A DNA stretch of 64,000 nt from Streptomyces coeruleorubidus (GTDB lineage Bacteria > Actinomycetota > Actinomycetes > Streptomycetales > Streptomycetaceae). The notes beneath the pieces are model-generated. The model was not told the origin of the DNA, searched no databases, and was given only the letters and a program-made list of their open reading frames with translations. The position numbers and the translations under genes were made by a program. The stretch covers positions 7,936,001 to 8,000,000 of the forward strand of contig NZ_CP118527.1 in the NCBI RefSeq assembly GCF_028885415.1, read 5' to 3'. Each line of letters opens with the position of its first letter. Positions within the stretch are counted from its first letter, which is position 1. Shown here one piece after another: positions 16,302-25,049 of the stretch.

Positions 16302-17549
16302 GTGATTGTCATGCAGGATGTGCGGCCCGACGTCTGGTCGGCGGAACTGGAAGAGGTACTTGTTCGGGTGGGTCACCGGTTCGGGCGGGTGGACCTAAGG
16401 CGGCAGATGCGGGCCTATGTGAACGGTCTGCTTGGCCCGGTGGGCCGGAAGAACAGCTGGCAGCTGGCTGAGTACGCAGGCCACCGCACCCCTGCGGGCC
16501 TGCAGAATCTGCTGAACCGTGCACGCTGGAGTCATGACGAGGTGCGTGACGACCTGCAGGAGTACGTCGCCGAGAGACTCGGGGAGCCGGGCGGTGTTCT
16601 GATCATCGATGACACCGGCTTTCTGAAGAAGGGCACGGTCTCAGCCGGCGTCCAGCGGCAGTACTCGGGGACTGCCGGCCGCACGGAGAACTGCCAGATC
16701 GGGGTCTTCGCCGCCTACGCTTCCCGGCGCGGACGGGCGCTGGTGGACCGGGAGTTGTATCTGCCGAAGTCCTGGACGGCGGACCGGGACCGCTGCGAGG
16801 CGGCGAAGATACCCGACGACCTCGAGTTCGCGACCAAGGGCGACCTCGCCAAAGCTATGATCCAGCGAGCCCTGGCCTCGCCACTGCCCATCGCCTGGGT
16901 GACTGCAGACTCGGCCTATGGCCAGGAATGGCGGCTGCGGCGGATGCTGGAGGAAGCCGGCGTCGGCTACGTCCTGGCCGTCCCGAAGTCCCAGCCCGTC
17001 CCCGCGCTGGGCCGGATCGATTTCGTCATCGCCCAAGCGCCGGATGAAGCCTGGGAACGCCATTCCTGCGGTGACGGAGCGAAGGGGCCTCGCGTCTACG
17101 ACTGGGCCGCGGCGAAACTGCCGGCCATCCACGACTTCGACGGCGATCAGCCCACGCACGACCGGTGGGTCCTGGCCCGCCGCAGCCTCGCCCGCCCGGA
17201 AGAGGTCGCCTACTACCTCGCCTACGCACCCGCCGGCACAGAGGTTCCCGAGCTGGCCCGGATAGCCGGCAGCCGGTGGGCGATCGAGGAGTGCTTCCAG
17301 AGCGCGAAGAACGAATGCGGCCTGGACCAGTACGAGGTCCGACGCTATCCGGGCTGGTACCGGCACATCACCCTCGCCATGCTGGCCCACGCCTTCCTCG
17401 CGGCCATGTCCGCCACCGCAACGACGGCAAGGGGGGTCGCAGAAACGGTTCCGGTGCCCTTGCACCCCTCACCGTGGCAGAAGTCCGGCGGCTCCTGGCA
17501 GTTCACCGTCCCCCACCGACACACCGGCGGAAAACCGATCACGCGCTGA
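16302..17549 (+). CDS. IS701-family transposase, C-terminus frameshifted
   Basis: 415 residues in the main frame, with IS701 signatures: LIIDDTGFLKKG (first Asp), GTAGRTENCQIGVF, VTADSAYG (second Asp) and SRWAIEECFQSAKNE (Glu). The family's conserved C-terminus (PLTVAEVRRLLA, then DHALSWSWWRRRHQ) is not in this frame. It lies in the -1 frame and continues to a stop at 17662, inside the right repeat. The switch point fits the G6 run at 17431-17436. This is either a recent indel or a frameshift used in expression. The start is GTG at 16302 or ATG at 16314. Confidence 0.85.
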   Translation: MIVMQDVRPDVWSAELEEVLVRVGHRFGRVDLRRQMRAYVNGLLGPVGRKNSWQLAEYAGHRTPAGLQNLLNRARWSHDEVRDDLQEYVAERLGEPGGVLIIDDTGFLKKGTVSAGVQRQYSGTAGRTENCQIGVFAAYASRRGRALVDRELYLPKSWTADRDRCEAAKIPDDLEFATKGDLAKAMIQRALASPLPIAWVTADSAYGQEWRLRRMLEEAGVGYVLAVPKSQPVPALGRIDFVIAQAPDEAWERHSCGDGAKGPRVYDWAAAKLPAIHDFDGDQPTHDRWVLARRSLARPEEVAYYLAYAPAGTEVPELARIAGSRWAIEECFQSAKNECGLDQYEVRRYPGWYRHITLAMLAHAFLAAMSATATTARGVAETVPVPLHPSPWQKSGGSWQFTVPHRHTGGKPITR

Positions 17550-17616
17550 GCTGGTCCTGGTGGCGGCGCCGCCACCAGGCAACCGCACGACGCTGCCACT
17601 ACCGTCGCCGTCACGA

Positions 17617-17713
17617 TGGAGGTTACGAACTTCCGGCACCTGACGCCACGGCAGCCGAATAGACTCGAGAACATGCCTCTGACCAGCAGAGATAGCGAAG
17701 TGCAACTGGAGTA
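17617..17713 (-). repeat. Right terminal inverted repeat of the IS element (97 bp)
   Basis: Perfect reverse complement of 16190-16286. It ends in GTGCAACTGGAGTA next to the CTAG duplication at 17714-17717. It contains the end of the -1 frame transposase C-terminus. Confidence 0.9.
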
Positions 17714-17726
17714 CTAGCCCGGCTCT

Positions 17727-18015
17727 ATTCCACATAAGGCATCTCAGGCAGCTCGATTTCGGGGTGTCGGCCAGGCCGAGCGAGGTCAGGTAGCGGACGC
17801 AGTCTGATCGCGACCAGTCCATGTCGATGAGCGGATGCCGGTTGCGCATGTACTTGCCGTCGGCGTCCTTGGCCCGATGGAATTCGTCGGTGGAAATGCC
17901 GACCCACTGCTCGACGAAGACGCCCCTGGGGATGCGTGCCGGATAGGGGTAGCCGAGAATTCCCCGGACTTTCTTCTTGATCGGTTTTATTTTGTATTCC
18001 CCGGTGCTTCTCTGC
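17727..18015 (-). pseudogene. Fragment of a PAPS-reductase-family protein
   Basis: The minus strand reads EYKIKPIKKKVRGILGYP, FVEQWVGISTDEFHRAKDAD, MRNRHPLIDMDWSRSDC and DTPKSSCLRC. This matches the C-terminal half of phage/plasmid-type phosphoadenosine-phosphosulfate reductase-like proteins, including the ISTDE and HPLIDMDWSR motifs. The N-terminal nucleotide-binding half is missing upstream, and the protein stops at the IS boundary just after the last cysteine pair. It is broken at both ends and probably inactive. Confidence 0.7.
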
Positions 18016-18191
18016 ACTTCACCCGATCGGGTGGCTATGGGGGTGTGGTTTGTCAAGGCACCTCCGAGGTGTGAGGGGACAGTGAAGGGGGGTGCGGTTG
18101 AGGGAGGTCTCCCCGGAACCTTCTTTGGGCCGGGACGGGTCCCGACGGCGGTCAGTAGCCTCGTCCTTGGACGATGGAGGCAGGGGGACGG

Positions 18192-18410
18192 ATGAGACAG
18201 TTGGAATGGGTCCTCCTCCGGTCCGACGCGCCCGACCTGGTGTACGCCGTCGACCTCATGCATGACCGACACTCCGACTGGGATCCATGGGGCCCGGCGA
18301 TCGAGCTGGTGCAGTGCGGGCAGGTGGTGAAGCCGGCCGTCTTCCTCAAGGTCGGCCATTGCGAGTACAACGCGTGGTCGGAGCGTGTGCTGCTGGACGT
18401 GGTGCGGTGA
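18192..18410 (+). CDS. Small conserved-looking protein of unknown function
   Basis: 72 residues from ATG 18192, preceded by a GGCAGGGGGACGG ribosome-binding site. It reads MRQLEWVLLRSDAPDLVYAV, then HDRHSDWDPWGPAIELVQCG, then VFLKVGHCEYNAWSERV. The acidic, tryptophan-rich composition without low complexity suggests a real globular protein. I do not recognise a functional family. It lies among plasmid/phage-type remnants and precedes two more small genes on the same strand. Confidence 0.6.
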   Translation: MRQLEWVLLRSDAPDLVYAVDLMHDRHSDWDPWGPAIELVQCGQVVKPAVFLKVGHCEYNAWSERVLLDVVR

Positions 18411-18434
18411 GAGTGGCACCCGCCGAACCCATGC

Positions 18435-18827
18435 GTGGTGTTCCGCATGTCGATGTTCTTTCGCGACCCGCAGGGCCGACGGCTGGGGGTCGCAGCGCGG
18501 GGTCAGATCACGAACACCACGGTCGAGATGGACCAGTACAGCCACCAGCTAGTTTGCGCTGCGTTGTTCGACCCGACGCTGCGCGACCACGTCGACCGGA
18601 TCACGGCGCTGGTTCAGGCGCCAGGTCCCCTGGTGGTGTTCTTCGTCGAGGAGGACGGCACAAGAATGAACTACATCTTCTGCCACGGCATCACCGGCGG
18701 CGCCCTGCCCCAGTTCCAGGACGCGTCGCACGAGGCGGCGAAGCTGCCACCACCCGACCGGGCAGCATTTGCCCGCGCGTGCGCCGCAGCGGAGGCCGGC
18801 GATCCCACGATGAACTGGTGGAGTTGA
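18435..18827 (+). CDS. Hypothetical protein of the mobile-DNA region
   Basis: 130 residues from GTG 18435, or 126 from ATG 18447; neither has a strong ribosome-binding site. It reads MSMFFRDPQGRRLGVAARGQITN, LVVFFVEEDGTRMNYIFCHG and ends AGDPTMNWWS. It looks globular and is not a shadow of another gene. No family is recognised. It starts 24 bases after the preceding small gene and may share its transcript. Confidence 0.55.
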   Translation: MVFRMSMFFRDPQGRRLGVAARGQITNTTVEMDQYSHQLVCAALFDPTLRDHVDRITALVQAPGPLVVFFVEEDGTRMNYIFCHGITGGALPQFQDASHEAAKLPPPDRAAFARACAAAEAGDPTMNWWS

Positions 18828-18943
18828 GCACCGCACAGGGAGGCTCGGGGCGTTCCGGGTAGATCGGCTTGGTGACTATCCTGCCAGCCAGGGCAGCCAG
18901 GAGGGCTGACCGTGAGCGTCGCTGCTGAAGAGGGGACAGTCCT

Positions 18944-19207
18944 ATGGTTGTACGGCCATGCCTCATGTGCGGCAAAGACGTCCAGGCCGAAGGGGGGCTC
19001 AACACGGTATATAGCCACGAGTTTCGGGCCTACTATGCCTGCCATAGCGCGCGAGCAGCGTGTGACGGTGCGCCGGGATCATATGACACTGCTGTCAAGT
19101 GGGAACGGCTTGAGCGGATGTCGAGCGAGGCCCGGGAGAGACATCGCGTGTCACCGTCTGAGCCTGCACGGTCAAGACGACTGTCCTTGTTTCGTCGACG
19201 ACGATGA
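18944..19207 (+). CDS. Small zinc-ribbon-like protein
   Basis: 87 residues from ATG 18944 with GAGGGG upstream. An N-terminal CLMCGK pair and a later H/C pair (YACHSARAAC) could bind zinc. The C-terminus is arginine-rich (RSRRLSLFRRRR). This type of small Cys-pair protein is common on actinobacterial integrative elements. The function is unknown, and the zinc-binding assignment is inference from cysteine spacing. Confidence 0.5.
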   Translation: MVVRPCLMCGKDVQAEGGLNTVYSHEFRAYYACHSARAACDGAPGSYDTAVKWERLERMSSEARERHRVSPSEPARSRRLSLFRRRR

Positions 19208-19244
19208 GTCGGAATCCGCAAGCCGTCGGAATTGAGCTGGGGTT

Positions 19245-20238
19245 TCACTGATCTTCCTTCGTCCTGCGGGTGGTGGGGATGCCGAGGTCGACGGGTGGTC
19301 GCTGGGCTCGGCGTCGCGTCTCGTCGCGCTTGGCGCGGAGGAAGGTGAGGGTCAGGTCGATGCCCTCGATCTCGCCGATCCAGCCCTCGGCTTCGGCTTG
19401 TGCCCGGCGTTGCAGGAGATCGGCTTCCAACTCGGTGAGCCCGGCGAGCGTCTTGGGGTTGACGTGCAGCATCGGGCAGCGGATGCAGGCGTGTTCATGC
19501 TGGCGGGGGGTGCCGTAGGGGCGTCCGCAGACTCCGGAAGTCGTGCGGGGTGAACTGCAGCCCCCGGGGATGGTGCCGGGGTTGAAGATCTTCGATCCAC
19601 TCGCTCCGTTCTGGCGCTGGAAGAGGAAGGGCATCGGCGCGCTCCAGGCCTTGTCGTGCGGGTCGTAGCGGCTGAACAGGGGGATCGGCTTTCCCCTCCG
19701 GCCGTGGCGGCGGATGATCGAGGCGATGACGTGGAAGAGTTCGGCCGACATCGGGATGACGCGCTCGCGGTCGGTCTTGGACGGTGCGATGACCAGCAGG
19801 GCGATGACCTCGCCGTTCGCGCGCTGATACTGGCGGATGCTGAGGTGGGTCAGCTCGCACATTTCCTCGATGCGGACGCCGGAGTGCCGCAGGGTCTCCA
19901 CTGCCGCCCAGTCCCGGAAGGCGGCCTCCTCGTCGGTGCTGATGTGCACCAGCTCGCCGGAGTCCAGGTTCAGCACGCGGGTGGGGACGGCGTCGCCGTG
20001 CCGGAGCAGCTTCTGGTCCGATTCGCTGATCACCCGGCGGTAGGAGGTGCCGACGTGGGTGAACTCCTCGCCGTCGACGGCCTGTTCGGCGCGTTCGAGC
20101 AGGAGGCGGGCTTGGTCGTAGCGGGACTCGACGTGCTCGACCAGGACGGGCAGGAGGGGCTGGCGCTGCCGGGTGCGGTCTGCGGAGCGTTCGGTCCCCT
20201 TCCGTCGGCGGACGCCCAGTCCGTGGAATTCACCGGGC
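19245..20238 (-). pseudogene. Tyrosine recombinase with the catalytic region deleted
   Basis: The minus strand begins within HGLGVRRRKGTERSAD, continues through a core-binding region and WAAVETLRHSGVRIEEMCEL (first active-site Arg region), then VIAPSKTDRERVIPM. It jumps from IFNPGTIPGG to CGRPYGTPRQHEHACIRCP, the distal zinc-like tail of large actinobacterial integrases. The H-x-x-R box and catalytic tyrosine that normally lie between are missing, so it cannot recombine DNA. The N-terminus is also lost at the junction with a hydrolase fragment near 20240. Confidence 0.75.
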
Positions 20239-20242
20239 GGGA

Positions 20243-20412
20243 CGGCCCAGGGAGTGGCCGGCGAGCACCAGCGGCCCGGTGGGGACCAGGGCGCGCAGGA
20301 TGTGGTGCAGATCGTCGGCGAGCTGCTCGATGGTCAGCGGTGCATCGCCGCGCGGGGTGCGGCCGTGCGGACGCTGGTCGTAGCTCAGCACGTTGAAGCC
20401 CAGGCCGGTCAG
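20243..20412 (-). pseudogene. Alpha/beta-hydrolase fragment
   Basis: The minus strand reads GLGFNVLSYDQRPHGRTPRG, then LVPTGPLVLAGHSLG, the segment leading to the nucleophile elbow of an alpha/beta hydrolase. It ends immediately after GHSLG at the junction with the integrase pseudogene. No start and no remaining catalytic acid or histidine are present. Confidence 0.65.
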
Positions 20413-20791
20413 GTGCCGCTCACCACCCGATTCGGCAACGCCGTGGCGGTGAACACGTGGAATACCTACACCTGGAAGCCGGCGCTGGCCAAGACCGGCG
20501 TCATTCCGCCGCGCGCCAAGGGATGCGAAGGACTGGCAGTGGGAGGCGGCGTCGAAGGACGGCTTCCACGTGCTGCGGCACACCTACGCCTCGATCATGC
20601 TGGAGGCGGGGGAGTCCGTGGTGACGCTGTCACGATGGCTCGGGCGCTCCTCCCCGGCTGTCACGCTTGGTTACTATGCTCACTTCATGCCGGAGGCCGG
20701 AAGTAAGGGGCGCACCGCCATTGACGGACTGCTGGGGAGAACGGGAGACGAGCACGCCAGCCGAAACTCCCCAAATTCTCCCCAGGGTTGA
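20413..20791 (+). pseudogene. 3' portion of a tyrosine recombinase (copy 2), frameshifted
   Basis: The plus strand reads TRFGNAVAVNTWNTYTWKPA in one frame. After a shift near 20520-20540 it reads DGFHVLRHTYASIMLEAGE (H-x-x-R box) and SSPAVTLGYYAHFMPEAG with the catalytic tyrosine, ending at 20791. The first arginine half is absent. Bases 20631-20713 match 14753-14836, so two relics of the same integrase flank the decayed region in the same orientation. Confidence 0.75.
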
Positions 20792-20870
20792 GCGGGGAAG
20801 TTTTACCGGATTGCACCGCGTTGGAGCTGGCCGTGAAATGTAAGGCAATCGAGCTGTGGGGCCTTTGAAG

Positions 20871-21785
20871 ATGTTGAGAGAGGTCACCGCCACCCACTAC
20901 ATCGAACCCCTCCGCTCCGGCGGTTCCGTCCCCGGAATCGTCGAGGCCGACGACCTGGGCACCTACGTCGTGAAGTTCACCGGCTCCGCGCAGGGCCGCA
21001 AGGCGCTGGTCGCCGAGGTGATCGTGGGGGAGCTGGCCCGGGCCCTCGGGCTGCGCTTCCCCGAGCTGGTGCTGGTGCACTTCGACCCGGTGATCGCGCA
21101 GGACGAGCCGCATCAGGAGGTGCGGGGGCTGCACACGGCCAGCGCGGGCGTGAACCTCGGCATGGACTACCTGCCGGGCGCCCGGGACTTCACGCCGGAG
21201 ATCGCACGGGTCTTCCCCGTCGATCCACTGGAGGCGGGGAGAATCGTCTGGCTCGACGCCCTGACCGTGAACGTCGACCGCACGGTGCACAGCTCCAACC
21301 TGATGGTCTGGCCCACCCTGGGTGTCGCGCCCCCGCGCCTGTGGCTGATCGACCATGGTGCCGCGCTCGTCTTCCACCACCGCTGGGACGGCACCGACCC
21401 CGCCAAGGCCTACGACTTCCGGCACCACGCCCTCGGTCACTACGGGCCGGACGTCCGGGCCGCCGACGCCGTGCTCGCTCCCCGGGTGACCGAGGAACTG
21501 CTGCGCCGGATCCTCGCGGAGGTCCCGGACGCCTGGCTCGCGGAAGAGCCGGGCTTCGCCACCGCGCAGGAGGCACGCGAGGCGTACGTGTCGTACCTCC
21601 ACGCGCGCGTGCGGGCCTCCGAGGCCTGGCTGCCCACCGACTTCCCCAGCCGGGAGGAGCTCGCCGCCGAGGAGGCCCTCCGGGCGGCGCGCAACCAGCA
21701 AGGACGCCCCGCGTGGCTCAGGCAGGTCCCCGACCTGCACGGCAAGCCCGCGGCCGAACAGGATTGGTCGGTGCACCTCGGATGA
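20871..21785 (+). CDS. HipA-like kinase-family protein
   Basis: 304 residues from ATG 20871. It resembles the HipA-type kinase fold of a conserved Streptomyces family: a beta-rich N-lobe (DDLGTYVVKFTGSAQGRKALVAE), LDALTVNVDRTVHSSNLMVW as catalytic loop with Asp/Asn, and LWLIDHGAALVFHHRW as metal-binding DHG. No HipB partner is adjacent; instead the stop overlaps the start of a SelT/W/H-family gene (ATGA). Whether it phosphorylates a tRNA synthetase like HipA is unknown. It marks the return to chromosomal core after the decayed element. Confidence 0.75.
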   Translation: MLREVTATHYIEPLRSGGSVPGIVEADDLGTYVVKFTGSAQGRKALVAEVIVGELARALGLRFPELVLVHFDPVIAQDEPHQEVRGLHTASAGVNLGMDYLPGARDFTPEIARVFPVDPLEAGRIVWLDALTVNVDRTVHSSNLMVWPTLGVAPPRLWLIDHGAALVFHHRWDGTDPAKAYDFRHHALGHYGPDVRAADAVLAPRVTEELLRRILAEVPDAWLAEEPGFATAQEAREAYVSYLHARVRASEAWLPTDFPSREELAAEEALRAARNQQGRPAWLRQVPDLHGKPAAEQDWSVHLG

Positions 21786-22075
21786 GTGGCCGTGTCGAGA
21801 TCGAGTACTGCACCCAGTGCCGCTGGCTGCCCCGCGCGGCCTGGCTGGCGCAGGAGCTGCTGACGACCTTCGAGGGCGAGCTGACGGAACTGGCGCTGAA
21901 ACCGGGCAAGGGCGGGGTGTTCGTCGTACGCGTCGGCGACGAGGTCGTCTGGGACCGCCGCGAGCAGGGCTTCCCCGAGCCGACGGCCGTGAAGCGGGCC
22001 GTACGCGACCGAGTGGCCCCGGGGAAGCCCCTGGGCCACTCGGACAAGCCGTCCGCCGAGCCGTCCGCGGACTGA
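21782..22075 (+). CDS. SelT/SelW/SelH (Rdx) family thioredoxin-like protein
   Basis: 97 residues. VEIEYCTQCRWLPRAAWLAQELL is the Rdx-family N-terminus with a CxxC pair (CTQC). FVVRVGDEVVWDRREQGFPEPTAVKRAVRD is the conserved C-terminal half. Members are small thiol-redox proteins of undefined substrate. The ATG overlaps the stop of the HipA-like gene, so the two are co-translated. It converges on malate synthase with a one-base gap. Confidence 0.9.
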   Translation: MSGRVEIEYCTQCRWLPRAAWLAQELLTTFEGELTELALKPGKGGVFVVRVGDEVVWDRREQGFPEPTAVKRAVRDRVAPGKPLGHSDKPSAEPSAD

Positions 22076-22076
22076 G

Positions 22077-23702
22077 TCAGCCCTTGAGCTGCTCGTACGC
22101 CGGGAGCGTCAGGAAGTCGGCGTAGTCCTCGTCGAGGGAGACCGTCAGCAGCAGGTCGTGCGCCTGCTGCCAGTTGCCGGCCGCGAAGGCCTCCTCGCCG
22201 ATCTCGGCCTTGATGTTCGCCAGTTCCTCGGCCGCGACCTTGCGGGCCAGGTCGGCGGTGACCTTCTCGCCGTTGTCGAGGACGACGCCCGCGTTGATCC
22301 ACTGCCAGATCTGGGAGCGGGAGATCTCGGCGGTGGCGGCGTCCTCCATCAGGTTGAAGATCGCGACCGCGCCGAGTCCGCGCAGCCAGGCCTCGATGTA
22401 GCGGATGCCGACCTGCACGGCGTTCACCAGACCCGCGTACGTCGGCTTGGCGTCCAGCGAGTCGATCGCGATCAGGTCGCCCGCCTCGACGTCGACGTCC
22501 TCGCGCAGGCGGTCCTTCTGGTTGGGCTTGTCGCCGAGGACCTTGTCGAAGGACTCCATGGCGATCGGCACCAGGTCGGGGTGGGCGACCCAGGAGCCGT
22601 CGAAACCGTCGTTCGCCTCGCGGTCCTTGTCGGCGCGGACCTTCTCGAAGGCGACCTTGTTGACCTCCGCGTCCCGGCGGGACGGGATGAACGCCGCCAT
22701 GCCGCCGATCGCGTGCGCGCCGCGCTTGTGGCAGGTACGGACGAGGAGTTCGGTGTACGCGCGCATGAACGGGGCTGTCATCGTCACCGCGTTGCGGTCC
22801 GGCAGGACGAACTTGGCGCCGCCGTCCCGGAAGTTCTTGACGATGGAGAACAGGTAGTCCCAGCGGCCCGCGTTCAGCCCGGAGGCGTGGTCGCGCAGCT
22901 CGTAGAGGATCTCCTCCATCTCGTACGCGGCCGTGATCGTCTCGATCAGCACGGTCGCGCGCACGGTGCCCTGTGGGATGCCGACGTAGTCCTGCGCGAA
23001 GACGAAGACCTCGTTCCAGAGGCGGGCCTCCAGGTGCGACTCCGTCTTGGGCAGGTAGAAGTACGGGCCCTTGCCGAGGCCCAGCAGGCGCTTGGCGTTG
23101 TGGAAGAAGTACAGGCCGAAGTCGACGAGCGCGCCGGGGACCGGAGTGCCGTCCGCGTCGACGAGGTGCCGCTCGTTCAGGTGCCAGCCGCGCGGGCGCA
23201 TGACGACCGTCGCGAGTTCCTCGTTCGCCTTCAGGGCGTACGACTTGCCCGACTTCGGGTCCGTGAAGTCGATGGAGCGGGTGTAGGCGTCGATCAGGTT
23301 GAGCTGGCCGAGGACCACGTTCTCCCAGGTGGGCGCGGAGGCGTCCTCGAAGTCAGCGAGCCACACCTTGGCGCCCGAGTTGAGGGCGTTGATGGTCATC
23401 TTGCGGTCGGTGGGGCCGGTGATCTCGACCCGCCGGTCGTTCAGGGCCGCGGGGGCCGGGGCGACCTTCCAGGAGTCGTCGGCGCGGATCGCGGCGGTCT
23501 CCGGGAGGAAGTCGAGCGTGGAGGTGCGGGCGATCTCGGCGCGGCGCTCGGCGCGGCGGGCGAGGAGTTCGTCACGCCGGGGCGTGAACCGCCGGTGCAG
23601 CTCGGCCACGAAGGCGAGCGCCGCTTCGGTGAGGACCTCCTCCTGCCGGGGCAGGGGCTCGGCGTCGACGATGGCCAGCGGGGACGGCGCTGGTGCGGAC
23701 AT
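22077..23702 (-). CDS. aceB: Malate synthase A
   Basis: 541 residues, full length for malate synthase A. Signatures include the [27 protein letters not shown] region, [11 protein letters not shown], the catalytic [15 protein letters not shown] and [14 protein letters not shown] blocks, and the C-terminal [18 protein letters not shown]. It condenses glyoxylate with acetyl-CoA to malate. Here glyoxylate would come from allantoin breakdown by the nearby allB/alc genes. ATG 23702 is preceded by GGAAG. An AllR-type operator at 23829-23843 suggests common regulation. Confidence 0.97.
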   Translation of the reverse strand: MSAPAPSPLAIVDAEPLPRQEEVLTEAALAFVAELHRRFTPRRDELLARRAERRAEIARTSTLDFLPETAAIRADDSWKVAPAPAALNDRRVEITGPTDRKMTINALNSGAKVWLADFEDASAPTWENVVLGQLNLIDAYTRSIDFTDPKSGKSYALKANEELATVVMRPRGWHLNERHLVDADGTPVPGALVDFGLYFFHNAKRLLGLGKGPYFYLPKTESHLEARLWNEVFVFAQDYVGIPQGTVRATVLIETITAAYEMEEILYELRDHASGLNAGRWDYLFSIVKNFRDGGAKFVLPDRNAVTMTAPFMRAYTELLVRTCHKRGAHAIGGMAAFIPSRRDAEVNKVAFEKVRADKDREANDGFDGSWVAHPDLVPIAMESFDKVLGDKPNQKDRLREDVDVEAGDLIAIDSLDAKPTYAGLVNAVQVGIRYIEAWLRGLGAVAIFNLMEDAATAEISRSQIWQWINAGVVLDNGEKVTADLARKVAAEELANIKAEIGEEAFAAGNWQQAHDLLLTVSLDEDYADFLTLPAYEQLKG

Positions 23703-23828
23703 GAACTGTCACTTCCTTCAGCGAGCTACGAAGACGAGCCGGCGGTTCGGCACCGGGTGCCAGTCTTCCCGGATACGGCGTTCGGCGCCCGCGGAGCCCT
23801 CGGGCGCTTCTGAACAGTGGATACTAGT

Positions 23829-23843
23829 TTCCTCATGGTGGAA
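23829..23843 (-). promoter_or_regulatory. AllR-type operator upstream of aceB
   Basis: TTCC, seven bases TCATGGT, GGAA. It has the same architecture as the sites at 26502-26537 and 26632-26646 around the allantoin regulator and allantoinase genes, including the T before GGAA shared with most of them. Confidence 0.6.
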
Positions 23844-23909
23844 GTTCAATCGTCTGTTGATGTCGAGATTCTCTGGGTCGAGGCAAGGTGGCGCTCCGTG
23901 CCACGCCGT

Positions 23910-24524
23910 TCACTCAAGGTGGGTCAGGTCGGCCTCCGTGTCGATGTCGAAGGCCCGGGCCACGTCCCCGCACTCGACGAGCGTGATCCCCGGCTCGTGT
24001 TCCTTCAGATAGGCGCGTGCCCCCCGGTCCCCGGTCGCAGTCGCGGCGATGCCCGCCCAGTGGGCGGCACCGAACAGGACCGGATGGCCGCGCACTCCGT
24101 CGTACGCGGCCGACGCCAGCGACTCCTCGTCCTCGTAGGCCTCGAGGACCCGGGCCACCGCCTCCGGGCCGATACCGGGCTGGTCGACGAGGGAGACCAG
24201 GGCGGCCGTCGCGCCCGTACCGGCGAGCGAGTCCAGCCCGGCCCGCAGGGACGTCCCCATGCCCTGTTCCCAGTCGGGATTGCCGACCAGGACGCATCCC
24301 GGCAGTACGGCTCGTGCCCGGACCTCGTCCGCCCGTGCGCCCAGCACCACGTGGACCCGCTCGCAGCCGCCCTCGCGCAACACCCGCACCGCGTGCTCCA
24401 CGAGTGGCCGTCCCCGGTGGGTGAGCAGTGCCTTGGGGCGCCCGCCGAGCCGCCGCCCGCCCCCGGCGGCGAGCAGCACCCCCGCAACCGCAGGCGCCCT
24501 GTTCGTCGTCTTACGTGTCGTCAT
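23910..24524 (-). CDS. MobA-like nucleotidyltransferase
   Basis: 204 residues with the NTP-transferase signature GVLLAAGGGRRLGGRPKALL at the N-terminus, VSLVDQPGIGPEAV as the metal-binding Asp region, and GHPVLFGAAHW. This is the CTP:molybdopterin cytidylyltransferase/MobA-like group that loads molybdenum cofactors for xanthine-dehydrogenase-type enzymes. A role in purine catabolism would fit its position between malate synthase and the allantoin genes, but no dehydrogenase gene is in view. ATG 24524 is chosen where the signature begins. Confidence 0.85.
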   Translation of the reverse strand: MTTRKTTNRAPAVAGVLLAAGGGRRLGGRPKALLTHRGRPLVEHAVRVLREGGCERVHVVLGARADEVRARAVLPGCVLVGNPDWEQGMGTSLRAGLDSLAGTGATAALVSLVDQPGIGPEAVARVLEAYEDEESLASAAYDGVRGHPVLFGAAHWAGIAATATGDRGARAYLKEHEPGITLVECGDVARAFDIDTEADLTHLE

Positions 24525-24719
24525 GGATCCTGCATACCGCACGATCTCGGGCCGAGAAGTTACGCAGCGGAGCAAGTCGATGACGCAATGGACTGGCGCC
24601 TGGTGGCCCGCGTCGTTTACTGTCGCCCGCACCGACCGGCCGGGCGGCCGACCGGTGCCCGGTGTGGGGGACTTCGCGTCGGAAGGGCGCGCGCACGACG
24701 GAGTGCGAGGGGGAGGACT

Positions 24720-25049
24720 GTGTTGCGGAGCGTTGAGCAGAGGCGGCAGGGGCCTGTGACCGGCGGCGACGAGGATCCGCGCGTGACGGAGCTGCGCTCC
24801 GCCGTCGCCCGGCTGCGCCGTCGGCTCGCCGCGCATCCCGGTCAGTTCGCCGACCGGACCATCGCCGAGGAGGAACTGGCCGCGCTGGACGCGATGGCGG
24901 CCGACGGCACCCCCGAGATCCCGCGGTTGCGCCGCTCCCTCCTGCTGATCGCGGGCGCGATCGGCTCGGTGAGCGCCCTGGCCCAGGATCTCGCGGAGGT
25001 CCGCCGGGCCGTGGACCTCTTCGGGGGGCCGGTGCGGGGGCAGGGCTAG
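24720..25049 (+). CDS. DUF5955-like small protein
   Basis: 109 residues from GTG 24720; a TTG (24723) or GTG (24756) could also start it. The core DPRVTELRSAVARLRRRLAAHPGQFADRTIAEEELAALDAM is helical, followed by RLRRSLLLIAGAIGSVSALAQDLAEVR. It resembles a conserved Streptomyces family of unknown function (DUF5955). It is transcribed away from the MobA-like gene and sits alone. Confidence 0.7.
   Translation: MLRSVEQRRQGPVTGGDEDPRVTELRSAVARLRRRLAAHPGQFADRTIAEEELAALDAMAADGTPEIPRLRRSLLLIAGAIGSVSALAQDLAEVRRAVDLFGGPVRGQG

Larger units (their letters stand above)
16190..17713 (+). mobile_element. IS701-family insertion sequence (1,524 bp)
   Basis: The element is bounded by perfect 97-bp terminal inverted repeats and flanked by CTAG duplications. 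It carries one DDE transposase gene. The identical repeats and intact target duplication indicate recent insertion. It separates the plasmid-type pseudogene on its left from a PAPS-reductase fragment on its right; both read on the minus strand and end close to the element. Confidence 0.93.

Noticed and set aside
20792..20870. tRNA gene as attachment site next to the integrase relic
   Set aside because: I could not fold a cloverleaf or find a T-loop (GTTCGANTC) in this stretch.
20871..22075. HipA-type toxin-antitoxin pair
   Set aside because: The overlapping partner gene is a SelT/W/H-family redox protein, not a HipB-like DNA-binding antitoxin.
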